Position numbers and translations under genes: made by a program. Shown in pieces: positions 6,080-13,668 of a stretch of 17,693 bases of DNA (its first letter is position 1; every line of letters starts with the position of its first letter). The stretch covers positions 1-17,693 of the forward strand of contig JAPJRA010000016.1 in assembly GCA_030824835.1 (NCBI GenBank), written 5' to 3'. The notes under the pieces are model-generated. The model was not told the DNA's origin and did not search any database. It saw nothing but the letters and a program-made list of their open reading frames with translations. Source of the DNA: Geminicoccaceae bacterium. GTDB lineage: Bacteria; Pseudomonadota; Alphaproteobacteria; Geminicoccales; Geminicoccaceae.

Positions 6080-7054
6080 ATGAGCACGCTTCTCGACTTC
6101 GAAAAGCCGATCCTCGAGCTCGAGGGGAAGGTCAAGGAGCTGCGCCTGCTGTCCGACGGCGGCGAGCTCGACATCGCCGAGGAGGTGGCGCGGCTTGAGG
6201 GCAGGGCTTCCAAGCTCCTGGCCCAGACGTACGCCAAGCTGACCGCCTGGCAGAAGACCCAGGTCGCCCGCCATGCCGACCGGCCGCATTTCAAGGATTA
6301 TGTCGAGACGCTGATCACCGATTTCACGCCGTTGGCCGGCGACCGGCTCTACGGCGAGGATCAGGCCATCATCGGCGGGCTCGGCCGGTTCCGCGGCCTG
6401 TCCGTCATGGTGATCGGCCATGAGAAGGGGGCCGACACCGAGGATCGGGTGCGCCACAATTTCGGCATGGCGAGGCCGGAGGGCTACCGCAAGGCCGTCC
6501 GGCTGATGCGCCTGGCCGAGCGCTTCCGGCTGCCCGTTCTGACCCTCGTCGATACGCCTGGTGCGCATCCCGGCATCGATGCCGAGGAGCGTGGTCAGGC
6601 GGAGGCCATCGCCAGGGCGATCGAGGTCTGCCTGTCGCTGGAGGTGCCCATCGTCGCCACCGTGGTCGGCGAGGGCGGCTCGGGGGGTGCCATTGCACTG
6701 GCGGCGGCCGACCGGGTGCTGATGCTCGAGCATTCGATCTACTCGGTGATCTCGCCCGAAGGCTGCGCGGCCATTCTCTGGCGCAGCGGCGACCAGGCGC
6801 CGGTGGCGGCCGAGGCGCTGAAGCTGACCGCACAGGATCTGTTCGCGCATCGGCTCGTCGACCAGGTCATCCCCGAGCCCATGGGCGGGGCGCATCGTGG
6901 CCGGTCGACGACGATGACAGCGGTCGGCGATGCGATCGAGCATCAGTTGCGTCCATTGCTCAAGCTCAGCGGCCCCGAGCTGAAGCGGAGCCGTCGCGAC
7001 AAGTTCCTGCGCATGGGGCAGGGCACCGAGCCCAAGGCGCCCGCCGCGGCCTGA
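6080..7054 (+). CDS. accA: Acetyl-CoA carboxylase carboxyltransferase subunit alpha
   Basis: AccA pairs with AccD to move the carboxyl group from biotin on AccB to acetyl-CoA, giving malonyl-CoA for fatty acid synthesis in the cytosol. The 324-residue protein has the normal family length. It starts with the usual coiled segment ([17 protein letters not shown], 5-21). The crotonase-like core has ALIIGGLGR-type strands, DTPGAHPG (158-165), GEGGSGGA (197-204) and ISPEGCA (224-230), and the C-terminus carries the conserved RRDKFLRMG. The start is ATG 6080; the ribosome-binding site is weak. It is one of the few essential genes in the window. It converges on the TVP38 gene with a 2-nt gap. Confidence 0.97.
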   Translation: MSTLLDFEKPILELEGKVKELRLLSDGGELDIAEEVARLEGRASKLLAQTYAKLTAWQKTQVARHADRPHFKDYVETLITDFTPLAGDRLYGEDQAIIGGLGRFRGLSVMVIGHEKGADTEDRVRHNFGMARPEGYRKAVRLMRLAERFRLPVLTLVDTPGAHPGIDAEERGQAEAIARAIEVCLSLEVPIVATVVGEGGSGGAIALAAADRVLMLEHSIYSVISPEGCAAILWRSGDQAPVAAEALKLTAQDLFAHRLVDQVIPEPMGGAHRGRSTTMTAVGDAIEHQLRPLLKLSGPELKRSRRDKFLRMGQGTEPKAPAAA

Positions 7055-7056
7055 CC

Positions 7057-7773
7057 TTAGTCGTCGGCCATGGCCGCCCGCCGCTTCCAGCGCCGGAACA
7101 GCAGCGGCAGCAGGGCGAGGGCGGCCAGCCCCAGTAGCGGGCCAAGTATCTGGGGCTCGAGAATCAGCCCGAGATCGGGTTGCTCGCCGCGCTCCAGGAC
7201 GGCGCCCAGGCCGCTCCCGGCGCTGGCGTAGACCAAGGCTCCGGGGATGATGCCCAAGACGCTTGCCGCGGCGAAGGTGGACAGCGGCACGGCCAGAAAG
7301 GCGGGCACGAGGTTCACCAGCCAGAACGGGAAGAGTGGGATCAGCCGCAGCACCAGCAGATAGCTGAAGGCGTCTTCGCGGAATCCACTTTCCATGCGGC
7401 GCAGCCAGGGGGTCGCGCGGTGCCGCAACGACGTGCCGCAGGCGGTGCGGGCGATCGAGAACACCGCGACGGCGCCGGTCGTGGCGCCGAGAACCGACCA
7501 CAAGGCGCCGAGCCACGTGCCGAACAGGAATCCACCCGCGAGCGTGACGAAGACGGCCCCCGGCAGCGATAGAGCGGTAACGACGGCATAGACGAGCCAG
7601 AAAATGGCCGGGGCCACGATCTGGTGCTCGGCGACGAATCGTTGCAGCTCGACGCGCTGGGCCTGGAGCGTGGCGAAGCTCAGATAGCTGTGCAGGCCGG
7701 AGGCGCATACGGCCCCACCCAACGCCAGCAGGGCCAGGAGCGGCAGCCAGCGCCGCCAGGATGGCCGCGTCAT
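7057..7773 (-). CDS. TVP38/TMEM64 family membrane protein
   Basis: The 238-residue integral membrane protein belongs to the DedA-related SNARE-associated (VTT) family, some members of which act as lipid scramblases or transporters. The N-terminal helix is at about 9-27. The core is at 60-200, with the family features GAVFVTLAGGFLFG, the re-entrant-type LRLIPLFPFWLVNLVPA and GIIPGALVYASAG. A last helix precedes a basic tail (FRRWKRRAAM). I chose ATG 7773 because it overlaps the stop of the upstream flavoprotein gene as ATGA; longer starts would run far into that gene. This close pairing with a mercuric-reductase-like flavoprotein occurs in many bacteria, sometimes as a fusion. The role of the pair is not known. 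Confidence 0.9.
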   Translation of the reverse strand: MTRPSWRRWLPLLALLALGGAVCASGLHSYLSFATLQAQRVELQRFVAEHQIVAPAIFWLVYAVVTALSLPGAVFVTLAGGFLFGTWLGALWSVLGATTGAVAVFSIARTACGTSLRHRATPWLRRMESGFREDAFSYLLVLRLIPLFPFWLVNLVPAFLAVPLSTFAAASVLGIIPGALVYASAGSGLGAVLERGEQPDLGLILEPQILGPLLGLAALALLPLLFRRWKRRAAMADD

Positions 7774-9197
7774 CCAAGCTTGGCCAGCATGCGCACCAGC
7801 CACCGGACGCGGTCGCTGAACAGGCGCGGTGCATAATAGGCGCCGGCCACGCGCTTGCTGACCTCGCTGAGTGTGGGATAGGGGACCACGGCGCCTGCCA
7901 TGGCGCTGAGTTTCGTCCGCTGCTGGACCGCCAGTACCCAAGGCAGGATCAGCTCGCCCGCATGTGCTCCCACGATGGCGGCACCGAGTATCCGCCCGCG
8001 CTTGCCGGCCACGACCTTGATGAGGCCTTCGGTGCTCCTTCCAGCCCGTGCCCGGTCATTGTCGGCCAGAGCCCAGCGCAGGATCTCATGGCTGACGCCC
8101 GCCGACCGGGCGGCGGCCTCGCTCAGGCCCACGGAGGCCAGCTCCGGGTCGGTGAACGTGACGCGCGGGATCGCCCGATCGCTGGCCCTGGCCGGCCAGC
8201 GCAGCAGCGCATTGCGGATGACGATCCCGGCCTGGTAGTTGGCCCGGTGGGTGAGCTGCATGCCGCCGGCGATGTCGCCGATGGCGAACACCCTGGCATT
8301 GGTCGTCCGCAGCCGGGCATCGACCTTGATGCCTTGAGCATCGTGGGCAATGCCCGCCGCCTCGAGGCCCAACTCGTCGATCTGCGGCCTGCGGCCGGTG
8401 GCGACCAGCAGGTGGGTTCCTGCAAGCACCTCGCGGCCCGCGTCCCCTTCGACGACCATGGACGGGCCGGGCTCGACACCGGTCACCCGAACGTGCTCGC
8501 GCAGCTCGATCCCCTCCGACCTCAGTCGTGAACGGACGATCGCGGTCAGCTCCGGGTCGTCCTTGGCCAGGATCGGGCCCAAGTCGGCCACCGCGACCTC
8601 GGAGCCCAGGCGGCGGAATGCCTGGGCAAGCTCACAGCCGATGGCCCCTCCTCCCAACACCAGGAGCCGCGAGGGCAATGCCGCCAGATCGAAGACGGTC
8701 TCATTGGTCAGGTACGCGCCCGCGGCGAGGCCAGCGATCGATGGCACGGCCGGCCGGCTGCCGGTGGCCACGACGAACCGGCGTGCCCGGATCCGACACC
8801 CGCCGGCGAGGATCTCGTCCGGCCCGGTGAATCGGGCCTGCTCGCGAAGCACCTGCACGCCGAGCCCTTCAAACCGCTCGGCGCTGTCCGTGGGGGCGAT
8901 GCCGGCGATCACGTCGCGGACGTGCTGCCGCACGGCGGCGAAATCGACCTCGGGCTCCACCGGCATGATGCCGAACGGCCTCCCGGCGCGCATGCTCTGC
9001 GCTGCCGCCGCCGCCGCGATCAGGCTCTTGGAGGGCACGCAACCGACATTGAGACAGTCACCGCCCATCGCACCCTGCTCGACGAGCACGACGGCAGCAC
9101 CCATCTGCGCCGCCGCCGCCGCGACGCTTAGCCCGGCCGATCCGGCGCCGATGACACAGAGATCCGGGGTCAACATCGCGCTCGTTCGAGGGTTCAT
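7770..9197 (-). CDS. FAD-dependent NAD(P)-disulfide oxidoreductase, mercuric-reductase/lipoamide-dehydrogenase-like
   Basis: The 475-residue protein is a class I flavoprotein disulfide reductase. Its FAD-binding GxGxxG lies at 17-22 (GAGSAG), the redox-active Cys48 and Cys53 in GGDCLNVGC, the NAD(P)-binding GGGAIGCE in the middle, the second FAD motif FAIGDIAGG, and a C-terminal dimerisation domain. The usual catalytic HPTxSE of lipoamide dehydrogenase reads YPTLSE (Tyr440, Glu445), so it is probably not the E3 subunit of a dehydrogenase complex. It has no N-terminal metal-binding domain and no C-terminal Cys pair as in true MerA. The start is uncertain: ATG 9197 or 9176, neither with a strong ribosome-binding site. 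Its stop overlaps the TVP38 start, so the two are coupled; the flavoprotein may feed electrons to a membrane process. Confidence 0.9.
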   Translation of the reverse strand: MNPRTSAMLTPDLCVIGAGSAGLSVAAAAAQMGAAVVLVEQGAMGGDCLNVGCVPSKSLIAAAAAAQSMRAGRPFGIMPVEPEVDFAAVRQHVRDVIAGIAPTDSAERFEGLGVQVLREQARFTGPDEILAGGCRIRARRFVVATGSRPAVPSIAGLAAGAYLTNETVFDLAALPSRLLVLGGGAIGCELAQAFRRLGSEVAVADLGPILAKDDPELTAIVRSRLRSEGIELREHVRVTGVEPGPSMVVEGDAGREVLAGTHLLVATGRRPQIDELGLEAAGIAHDAQGIKVDARLRTTNARVFAIGDIAGGMQLTHRANYQAGIVIRNALLRWPARASDRAIPRVTFTDPELASVGLSEAAARSAGVSHEILRWALADNDRARAGRSTEGLIKVVAGKRGRILGAAIVGAHAGELILPWVLAVQQRTKLSAMAGAVVPYPTLSEVSKRVAGAYYAPRLFSDRVRWLVRMLAKLG

Positions 9198-9299
9198 CTG
9201 GGCTGGCCCGTTGGGAGCGCCTCGGTCGGGATTAACGTCACGCCCTTGATGTCCGCTCAAGCCACGAGCCGTAACGACACCGTGACGGGCCGAGCCGGC

Positions 9300-9328
9300 T
9301 TGTGGCCGGTCGCCCGCCCCGCTATAGC
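9300..9328 (+). promoter_or_regulatory. Sigma-70-like promoter of the ProXp-ala gene, predicting a leaderless mRNA
   Basis: TTGTGG (9300-9305), a 17-nt spacer and TATAGC (9323-9328) form a fair promoter. The expected start falls at about 9335, the A of the ATG. No Shine-Dalgarno sequence precedes that ATG, which agrees with a leaderless transcript. Confidence 0.4.
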
Positions 9329-9334
9329 GCCGCC

Positions 9335-9850
9335 ATGTTGACCACCAAGGACGCCATGCTGGCTCACCTCGAGGGCCTCGGCATCGATCAGCGCACGACG
9401 CTGCATCCGCCGGTGTTCACCGTCGAGGAGGCGCAGCTTCACACCCGTCATGTGCCGGGTGCGCACTGCAAGAACCTGTTCCTCAAGGATCGCAAGGACC
9501 GGCTGTGGCTGGTGACCTGCCTGGACGACCAGCAGGTCGACCTCAAGCGCCTGTCCAAGCTCGTCGGGGCGGCGGGATTCTCGTTCGGCAAGCCCGAGCT
9601 CCTCCAGGCGGTCCTGGGCGTGACGCCCGGCAGCGTGACGCCTTTGGCCATCGTCAACGATACCGATCATCGTGTCACGCCGGTGCTCGATTCGAAGCTG
9701 CTGGCGCATGCGCAGATCAACTGCCACCCGCTGCAGAACGATGCCACCACGACGTTGCGCAGCGACGATCTGCTGCGCTTCGTGCGGGCGACGGGCCACG
9801 AGCCGGTGCTCGTCGATCTCGATCTGACGCTCGGGGAGCCAGCCACTTGA
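9335..9850 (+). CDS. proX: Prolyl-tRNA editing protein, ProXp-ala type (YbaK/ProX domain)
   Basis: This free-standing editing domain hydrolyses tRNA-Pro mischarged with alanine. It supports prolyl-tRNA synthetases that lack the internal editing domain, as in alphaproteobacteria. The 171 residues form a single YbaK/aaRS-associated domain. The conserved Lys46 in HCKNLFLKD matches the essential Lys45 of Caulobacter ProXp-ala. LHPPVFTVEEA (23-33), GVTPGSVTPLAIVND and the C-terminal CHPLQNDATT also fit. I chose ATG 9335 over GTG 9302 because homology starts there and the likely promoter lies between the two. The last codon overlaps the TTG start of the transporter gene by 4 nt. Confidence 0.9.
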   Translation: MLTTKDAMLAHLEGLGIDQRTTLHPPVFTVEEAQLHTRHVPGAHCKNLFLKDRKDRLWLVTCLDDQQVDLKRLSKLVGAAGFSFGKPELLQAVLGVTPGSVTPLAIVNDTDHRVTPVLDSKLLAHAQINCHPLQNDATTTLRSDDLLRFVRATGHEPVLVDLDLTLGEPAT

Positions 9851-10380
9851 ATCCTCTCCTGCTTCCCGTCGGTGCCATGACGCTCGTCGTCGTGGCGTCG
9901 AACTGGCTCGTGCAGTATCCGATCAACGACGTGCTCACCTGGGGCGCGATCACCTATCCGTTCAGCTTCCTCATCACCGACCTGACCACCCGCCTGCAGG
10001 GCCCGCAGAGCGCGCGGAGGGTCGTCTGGGTCGGCTTCGCGCTGGCCGTGCTGCTGTCGGTGTGGCTGGCGACGCCGCGCATCGCGCTGGCTTCCGGCAC
10101 CGCCTTCCTCGCCGGTCAGCTCCTCGACATCCAGGTGTTCCAGCGGCTGCGTGCCGGCAGCTGGTGGCGTGCACCCCTGGTGAGCTCGACGTTGGGCTCG
10201 GTGATGGACACCCTGCTGTTCTTCTCGCTGGCCTTCGCAGGCACGGATCTGCCCTGGCACACGCTGGCGGCGGGCGATCTTGCCGTGAAGCTGCTGCTGG
10301 CGGTGCTTGCCCTGGCGCCGTTCCGCGCCGCCCTGGCCTTGGCCCTGCCGATGCCGGCCCGGCCGCGACCGGGGGCCTAG
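9847..10380 (+). CDS. yhhQ: Queuosine precursor transporter, YhhQ/VUT family
   Basis: YhhQ-family proteins import preQ0 or preQ1, precursors for queuosine at tRNA wobble position 34. The 177-residue inner-membrane protein is the short alphaproteobacterial form with five to six helices. Family marks are TYPFSFLITDLTTR (36-49), ATPRIALASGTAFL (75-88), and SSTLGSVMDTLLFF (113-126) in which GSxxDT is diagnostic. The likely start is the TTG at 9847, which overlaps the ProXp-ala stop as TTGA; homologues have about ten residues before the first conserved part. ATG 9877 is the alternative. Its stop shares the bases CTAG with the converging GtrA gene. Being coupled to a tRNA-editing gene gives the pair a common theme of tRNA quality. 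Confidence 0.87.
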   Translation: MNPLLLPVGAMTLVVVASNWLVQYPINDVLTWGAITYPFSFLITDLTTRLQGPQSARRVVWVGFALAVLLSVWLATPRIALASGTAFLAGQLLDIQVFQRLRAGSWWRAPLVSSTLGSVMDTLLFFSLAFAGTDLPWHTLAAGDLAVKLLLAVLALAPFRAALALALPMPARPRPGA

Positions 10381-10814
10381 GGTCGAAACGCCCACGACCG
10401 GCTGAGCGTGAATGTCAGCAGGGGCGTGACCCCTGCGATCAGCGGGATGCTCCAGACGTAGCGCAGCATGAGTGTGCCGGTGACGAGCTGGACGAAGGCG
10501 GTGTTCAGTGCGAGCCCGAGCAGCGCCACCGTCCAGAAGCGGAGCAGGCTGCAACGGCCCGCTGCCGGAGCCTTGCGGCGAAACGTCCAGCGCCGATGGC
10601 CGACGAAGGAGAGATTGACGCCTGCGGCGAAGCCCAGCGTGTTGGCGAGGAGCGGCGGCAGGTCCAGCAACTCGATCGTTGTGGCATAGACCAGCACGTG
10701 GACGATGGTGGCGCCGAGCCCCACCGCGACGAATCGGCCGTACTGCAGACCGAGCATCCATAGGAAATCGGGCAAGCCTTGCTGGCCCGGCTTCGGCCTA
10801 GCTGTCGCTGGCAT
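10377..10814 (-). CDS. GtrA family membrane protein
   Basis: GtrA-like proteins are small four-helix membrane proteins; many are thought to help move undecaprenyl-phosphate-linked sugars across the inner membrane for glycosylation of surface polysaccharides. The 145 residues show the two family hallmarks: NLSFVGHRRWTF (67-78) between helices 2 and 3, and TLSRSWAF (136-143) at the C-terminus. Helices run at about 27-45, 52-70, 92-112 and 118-137. The start ATG 10814 has GGGGGT about 6 nt upstream. It lies 51 nt downstream of the TauE/SafE permease gene on the same strand. No glycosyltransferase accompanies it, so its partner is unknown. Confidence 0.88.
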   Translation of the reverse strand: MPATARPKPGQQGLPDFLWMLGLQYGRFVAVGLGATIVHVLVYATTIELLDLPPLLANTLGFAAGVNLSFVGHRRWTFRRKAPAAGRCSLLRFWTVALLGLALNTAFVQLVTGTLMLRYVWSIPLIAGVTPLLTFTLSRSWAFRP

Positions 10815-10865
10815 CTAGGACCCCCACGGCGATCGACAGCAGCCCATGATGCATGGTCGGCCCGT

Positions 10866-11777
10866 TCAGGTGACGGCGATCGAGTAGATGTCGCGCGGCG
10901 GGATGATCAGGTCGTAGGCGAGCTTGCCACAGACCAGAAGGACGAGGATGGCCAGCAGAATCCGCGTCTGCTCGGCCTTCAACCGGACGCCGAAGCGCGA
11001 TCCGAACTGGGCGCCGATGACGCCGCCGGCGATCAGCAGCAGCGCCAGCAGGATGTCGACGCTGTGGTTGAGATAGGCATGCAGGAAGCCCGTCGCCGCG
11101 GCTACGAAGCAGATCTGGAACAGGGACGTGCCGACAACGACGGCGGTGGGCATGCCGATCAGGTAGATCATCGCCGGGACCATCACGAAGCCGCCGCCAA
11201 TGCCGAGGATTGCCGCCATGAGACCGCCAAAGGCGCCGATCAACAATGGCATCAGCACACTGATGTACAGCCGCGAGTCCGGGAAGCGTATCTTCAGCGG
11301 CCAGCCATGCATCCAGAAATGCTGATGCAGGCGACCCCGCCTAGCGGCCGGGCGGCTGCTGCGCAGGATGGCACCGAGGCTTTCCGCGAACATCAGCGCG
11401 CCGATGGTGCCGAGAAACAGGACGTAGGTCAGGTTCACGAACAGGTCGATCTGGCCAAACTGCATCAGCAGCCGGAACAAAGCCACGCCGATGACGGAGC
11501 CCACCATCCCGCCGACGACAAGCACCCAGCCCATCTTCATGTCGACGGCCTTGCGGCGAAGATTGGCCAGTACGCCGGATACCGATGAGGCCAGGATCTG
11601 AGCCGCCTGGGTACCGACTGCGACCGCCGGGGGAATGCCCATCAGGATCAGCATCGGCGTCATCAGGAATCCGCCGCCCACCCCAAACAGCCCGGACAGG
11701 AAGCCGATCACGCCGCCCAGCCCAAGCACCCAGAACAGGTTCACGGACATCTCGGCTACGGGTAGGTAGATGTCCAT
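10866..11777 (-). CDS. TauE/SafE family sulfite/anion exporter permease
   Basis: This 303-residue integral membrane protein has the internal repeat typical of the family: GFLSGLFGVGGGF (25-37) and GLMAAILGIGGGF (185-197), each followed by a proline-containing helix and a VGTS/VGTQ motif (54-57, 215-218). Eight or so helices are likely, with a cytosolic-type loop at 138-170 rich in Arg and His. Family members export sulfite, sulfoacetate or other organosulfur anions. The start ATG 11777 gives the conserved N-terminus MDIYLPVAEMSVN. The substrate cannot be named; the nearest sulfur-related gene is the sulfotransferase 1.9 kb away. It is probably co-transcribed with the GtrA gene. Confidence 0.9.
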   Translation of the reverse strand: MDIYLPVAEMSVNLFWVLGLGGVIGFLSGLFGVGGGFLMTPMLILMGIPPAVAVGTQAAQILASSVSGVLANLRRKAVDMKMGWVLVVGGMVGSVIGVALFRLLMQFGQIDLFVNLTYVLFLGTIGALMFAESLGAILRSSRPAARRGRLHQHFWMHGWPLKIRFPDSRLYISVLMPLLIGAFGGLMAAILGIGGGFVMVPAMIYLIGMPTAVVVGTSLFQICFVAAATGFLHAYLNHSVDILLALLLIAGGVIGAQFGSRFGVRLKAEQTRILLAILVLLVCGKLAYDLIIPPRDIYSIAVT

Positions 11778-12636
11778 GCAGCGGTCGTCCGCCCCGCGCC
11801 GTGACTTCCCATAGCCACCAACATGCTGCGGCGACGAAAGTCAACGCAGCTCGCACCGTGTGCAGCCTACCCGTCGGCCGGTGCCGGGCTATTCACCTTT
11901 GGCGGGTCCGGGCAGCGCGGATACGCTGTGCCATGCCGACTGCATGCCGCCTCTGCCGCCGGAGCGGTGGGCGGCCTTGGCCAGCAGCGACACGCCGTGG
12001 TGCTACGCAGCGCCGACGCTGCTGGCGAATCCAGGTGTGGCCTCGAAGGCGCGCCCAGCTGGAGGCTCCGGTCCAGCATCTTGCTGATGGCCTCGCTCGC
12101 ACGGCGCTGATGCGCTTCGTCCGTATGCTACCAGCCATATTCGAGGATCCGAGCGACGTCACAGGCGTTATGATCGGTCATGGTGCCGTGCTGCTGCCAG
12201 CCACAGGGACATTCTTGGCCACGCAGTGCCAGCGTGGTGTCCACGATGCGATCCCGATGCGCGACTTCACCCGTACGAGCGGCCGCTGCCAGTCCTGGCC
12301 GTCGGCGGGTGCGGCCAGGTTCTCGCCCGGGCCGCGACGGCGGACAGAAGCAGGTACCATTGCAACATCCGGGTCTCGCAATGTTTCCAACGACGATTTA
12401 GGTGGTGTCATGTGTTCGAGGTGGCTTCATGGTCGTGCCATCGCGATGGGATGGTACGGCTCCTGCGCGCCGAGGGCGCCATGGCGGGACCGGCCGCCAC
12501 CAAACGTTGTGTTGCGGCGGCGATGGCGGCTTCCGATCACTGGGAAGCAGACACGGACACCTATCAGACCTTGCATGCGCGCCTTGGTTCTGCGACCTCG
12601 ACGGCACACGGTCTGGCTTCACCATGGAGGTAGGCA
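11778..12636. other. 859-nt spacer without a convincing intact gene
   Basis: This is the longest gene-poor stretch of the window, between two divergent membrane protein genes. Several open frames exist on both strands, but none has a recognisable domain together with a good start. On the minus strand from ATG 12181, short pieces with GC-rich third positions (for example DEAHQRRASEAISKMLD and RAFEATPGFASS) are broken by in-frame TAG codons and a frame change, which could be the remains of a gene. On the plus strand the frame 12226-12633 is open for 135 residues but has mixed codon use and no family. I see no transposase motifs, no terminal inverted repeats and no tRNA. Confidence 0.5.
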
Positions 12637-13668
12637 TTGGCCGAGCAGCCTGATCATGACGGCGGTGCGCGCCGCCGGCGCACTGTCATGATGCGGCTTG
12701 GAGCAGCTTGGCCATGGGTCAAGCTGGGAACGGGCGTCGGCCTACTCGTGCTGCTGGGCTGGCTCGTCGACTGGCGGCGCACCATTGACATGCTGCTGCA
12801 CAGCGACCCTGGTCTTATCGTGGCGGCGGGTGCGGTCCTCTTCTTGGGCATGTTCGTCTCCACCGTGAAATGGTCGCGCCTGGTCCGGGTCGTCTGCGCC
12901 CCGATCGATTTGTGGCCGTTGCTGCGGGCCTACTGGATCGGCACCTTCTTCAACAACTATCTGCCCTCCAGCGTTGGCGGTGACGTCGTGCGGGTGTTGG
13001 CGCTCGGGCCGCTGGCGCCGCTGGCGCCCGTGACCGCCAGCGTGCTGGTGGAGCGGATCACCGGCATTGCGGCGATGGCCATGCTCGCGGCTGTTTGCTT
13101 GATGCTGAACACGCCGACCCCGTTGGCGCTGGGCTTGGCCCTCTGGCTGCTTGTGGCGGCAATCTGCGCCGCGCTCGTTGCCGTTTGGTTTGGCGGTGAC
13201 CGGCTCCTGAGCGCGGTGGACAAACGGACCGCGAACGCGCCGCGCCTTGTTGCGCGCATCGTCGGCAAGCTGATCCGCGTCGCTGCTGACGTCGCCTCCT
13301 ACCGGAGATCGCCGCGCGAGCTGGTGGTGGCTCTGGGTTGGTCCGTGCTGTTCTACGGCACGCTCGTGCTGTTCCAGTTTGCCGTGCTGCGGGCGGTCGG
13401 GAGCACCATCAGCCTGGCCGATACCGCCGTGGTGGCTCCGCTCGTCCCGCTGGTGTCCCTGCTGCCGGTCACCGCCAACGGGCTGGGCCTGGCCGAGGGC
13501 GCCTTCGTGCTGTTCTACACGCAGATGGGGGTGCCGGCCGATCAGGCGTTCGCCGCCGCCCTGCTCCGCCGGCTGGTCTCGACCGCGCTGTCGATGCCCG
13601 GCGGCCTGCTCTGGCTGGGCAGTGCCCGAATCCGACGAACCGACCCTGCGCTGGGAGATTCCGCCTGA
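12637..13668 (+). CDS. Lysylphosphatidylglycerol synthase TM-domain family membrane protein (UPF0104)
   Basis: The 343-residue integral membrane protein resembles the flippase-like membrane half of MprF/AglD proteins but lacks the cytosolic lysyl-transfer domain, so it is not an aminoacyl-PG synthase by itself. About eight helices are expected. Family marks are FFNNYLPSSVGGDVVR (104-119) and the late TANGLGLAEGAF (279-290). The start is TTG 12637, well supported by GGAGGT at 12626-12631 with 5-nt spacing. The stop and the sulfotransferase start overlap as TGATG, so the two proteins are probably made together. A role in moving or building a lipid or lipid-linked sugar is inference from the family. 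Confidence 0.87.
   Translation: MAEQPDHDGGARRRRTVMMRLGAAWPWVKLGTGVGLLVLLGWLVDWRRTIDMLLHSDPGLIVAAGAVLFLGMFVSTVKWSRLVRVVCAPIDLWPLLRAYWIGTFFNNYLPSSVGGDVVRVLALGPLAPLAPVTASVLVERITGIAAMAMLAAVCLMLNTPTPLALGLALWLLVAAICAALVAVWFGGDRLLSAVDKRTANAPRLVARIVGKLIRVAADVASYRRSPRELVVALGWSVLFYGTLVLFQFAVLRAVGSTISLADTAVVAPLVPLVSLLPVTANGLGLAEGAFVLFYTQMGVPADQAFAAALLRRLVSTALSMPGGLLWLGSARIRRTDPALGDSA

Noticed and set aside
5696..7834. A 712-codon open frame on the minus strand across accA
   Set aside because: It is antisense to the clear accA gene, has an Arg/Ala-rich sequence without domains, and only its last 76 codons form the proline-rich gene.
7770..9197. True mercuric reductase (merA)
   Set aside because: There is no N-terminal heavy-metal domain, no C-terminal Cys pair and no other mer gene; it is only similar in fold.
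10850..11777. Idea of a sulfur island joining the TauE/SafE permease and the sulfotransferase
   Set aside because: They are on opposite strands, separated by 1.9 kb including the gene-poor stretch, with no other sulfur gene nearby.
12481..12633. Short open frame ending just before the LPG-synthase-TM gene
   Set aside because: Third-position GC is only moderate, no ribosome-binding site stands out and no family is recognisable.
11585..12691. A 368-codon open frame on the plus strand from within the TauE/SafE gene into the next gene
   Set aside because: It runs antisense through the permease gene and then through the spacer, is Arg-rich and shows no domain.
13338..13667. Upstream extension of the sulfotransferase frame
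   Set aside because: It overlaps the conserved end of the membrane protein gene in another frame, and the family starts near ATG 13668.
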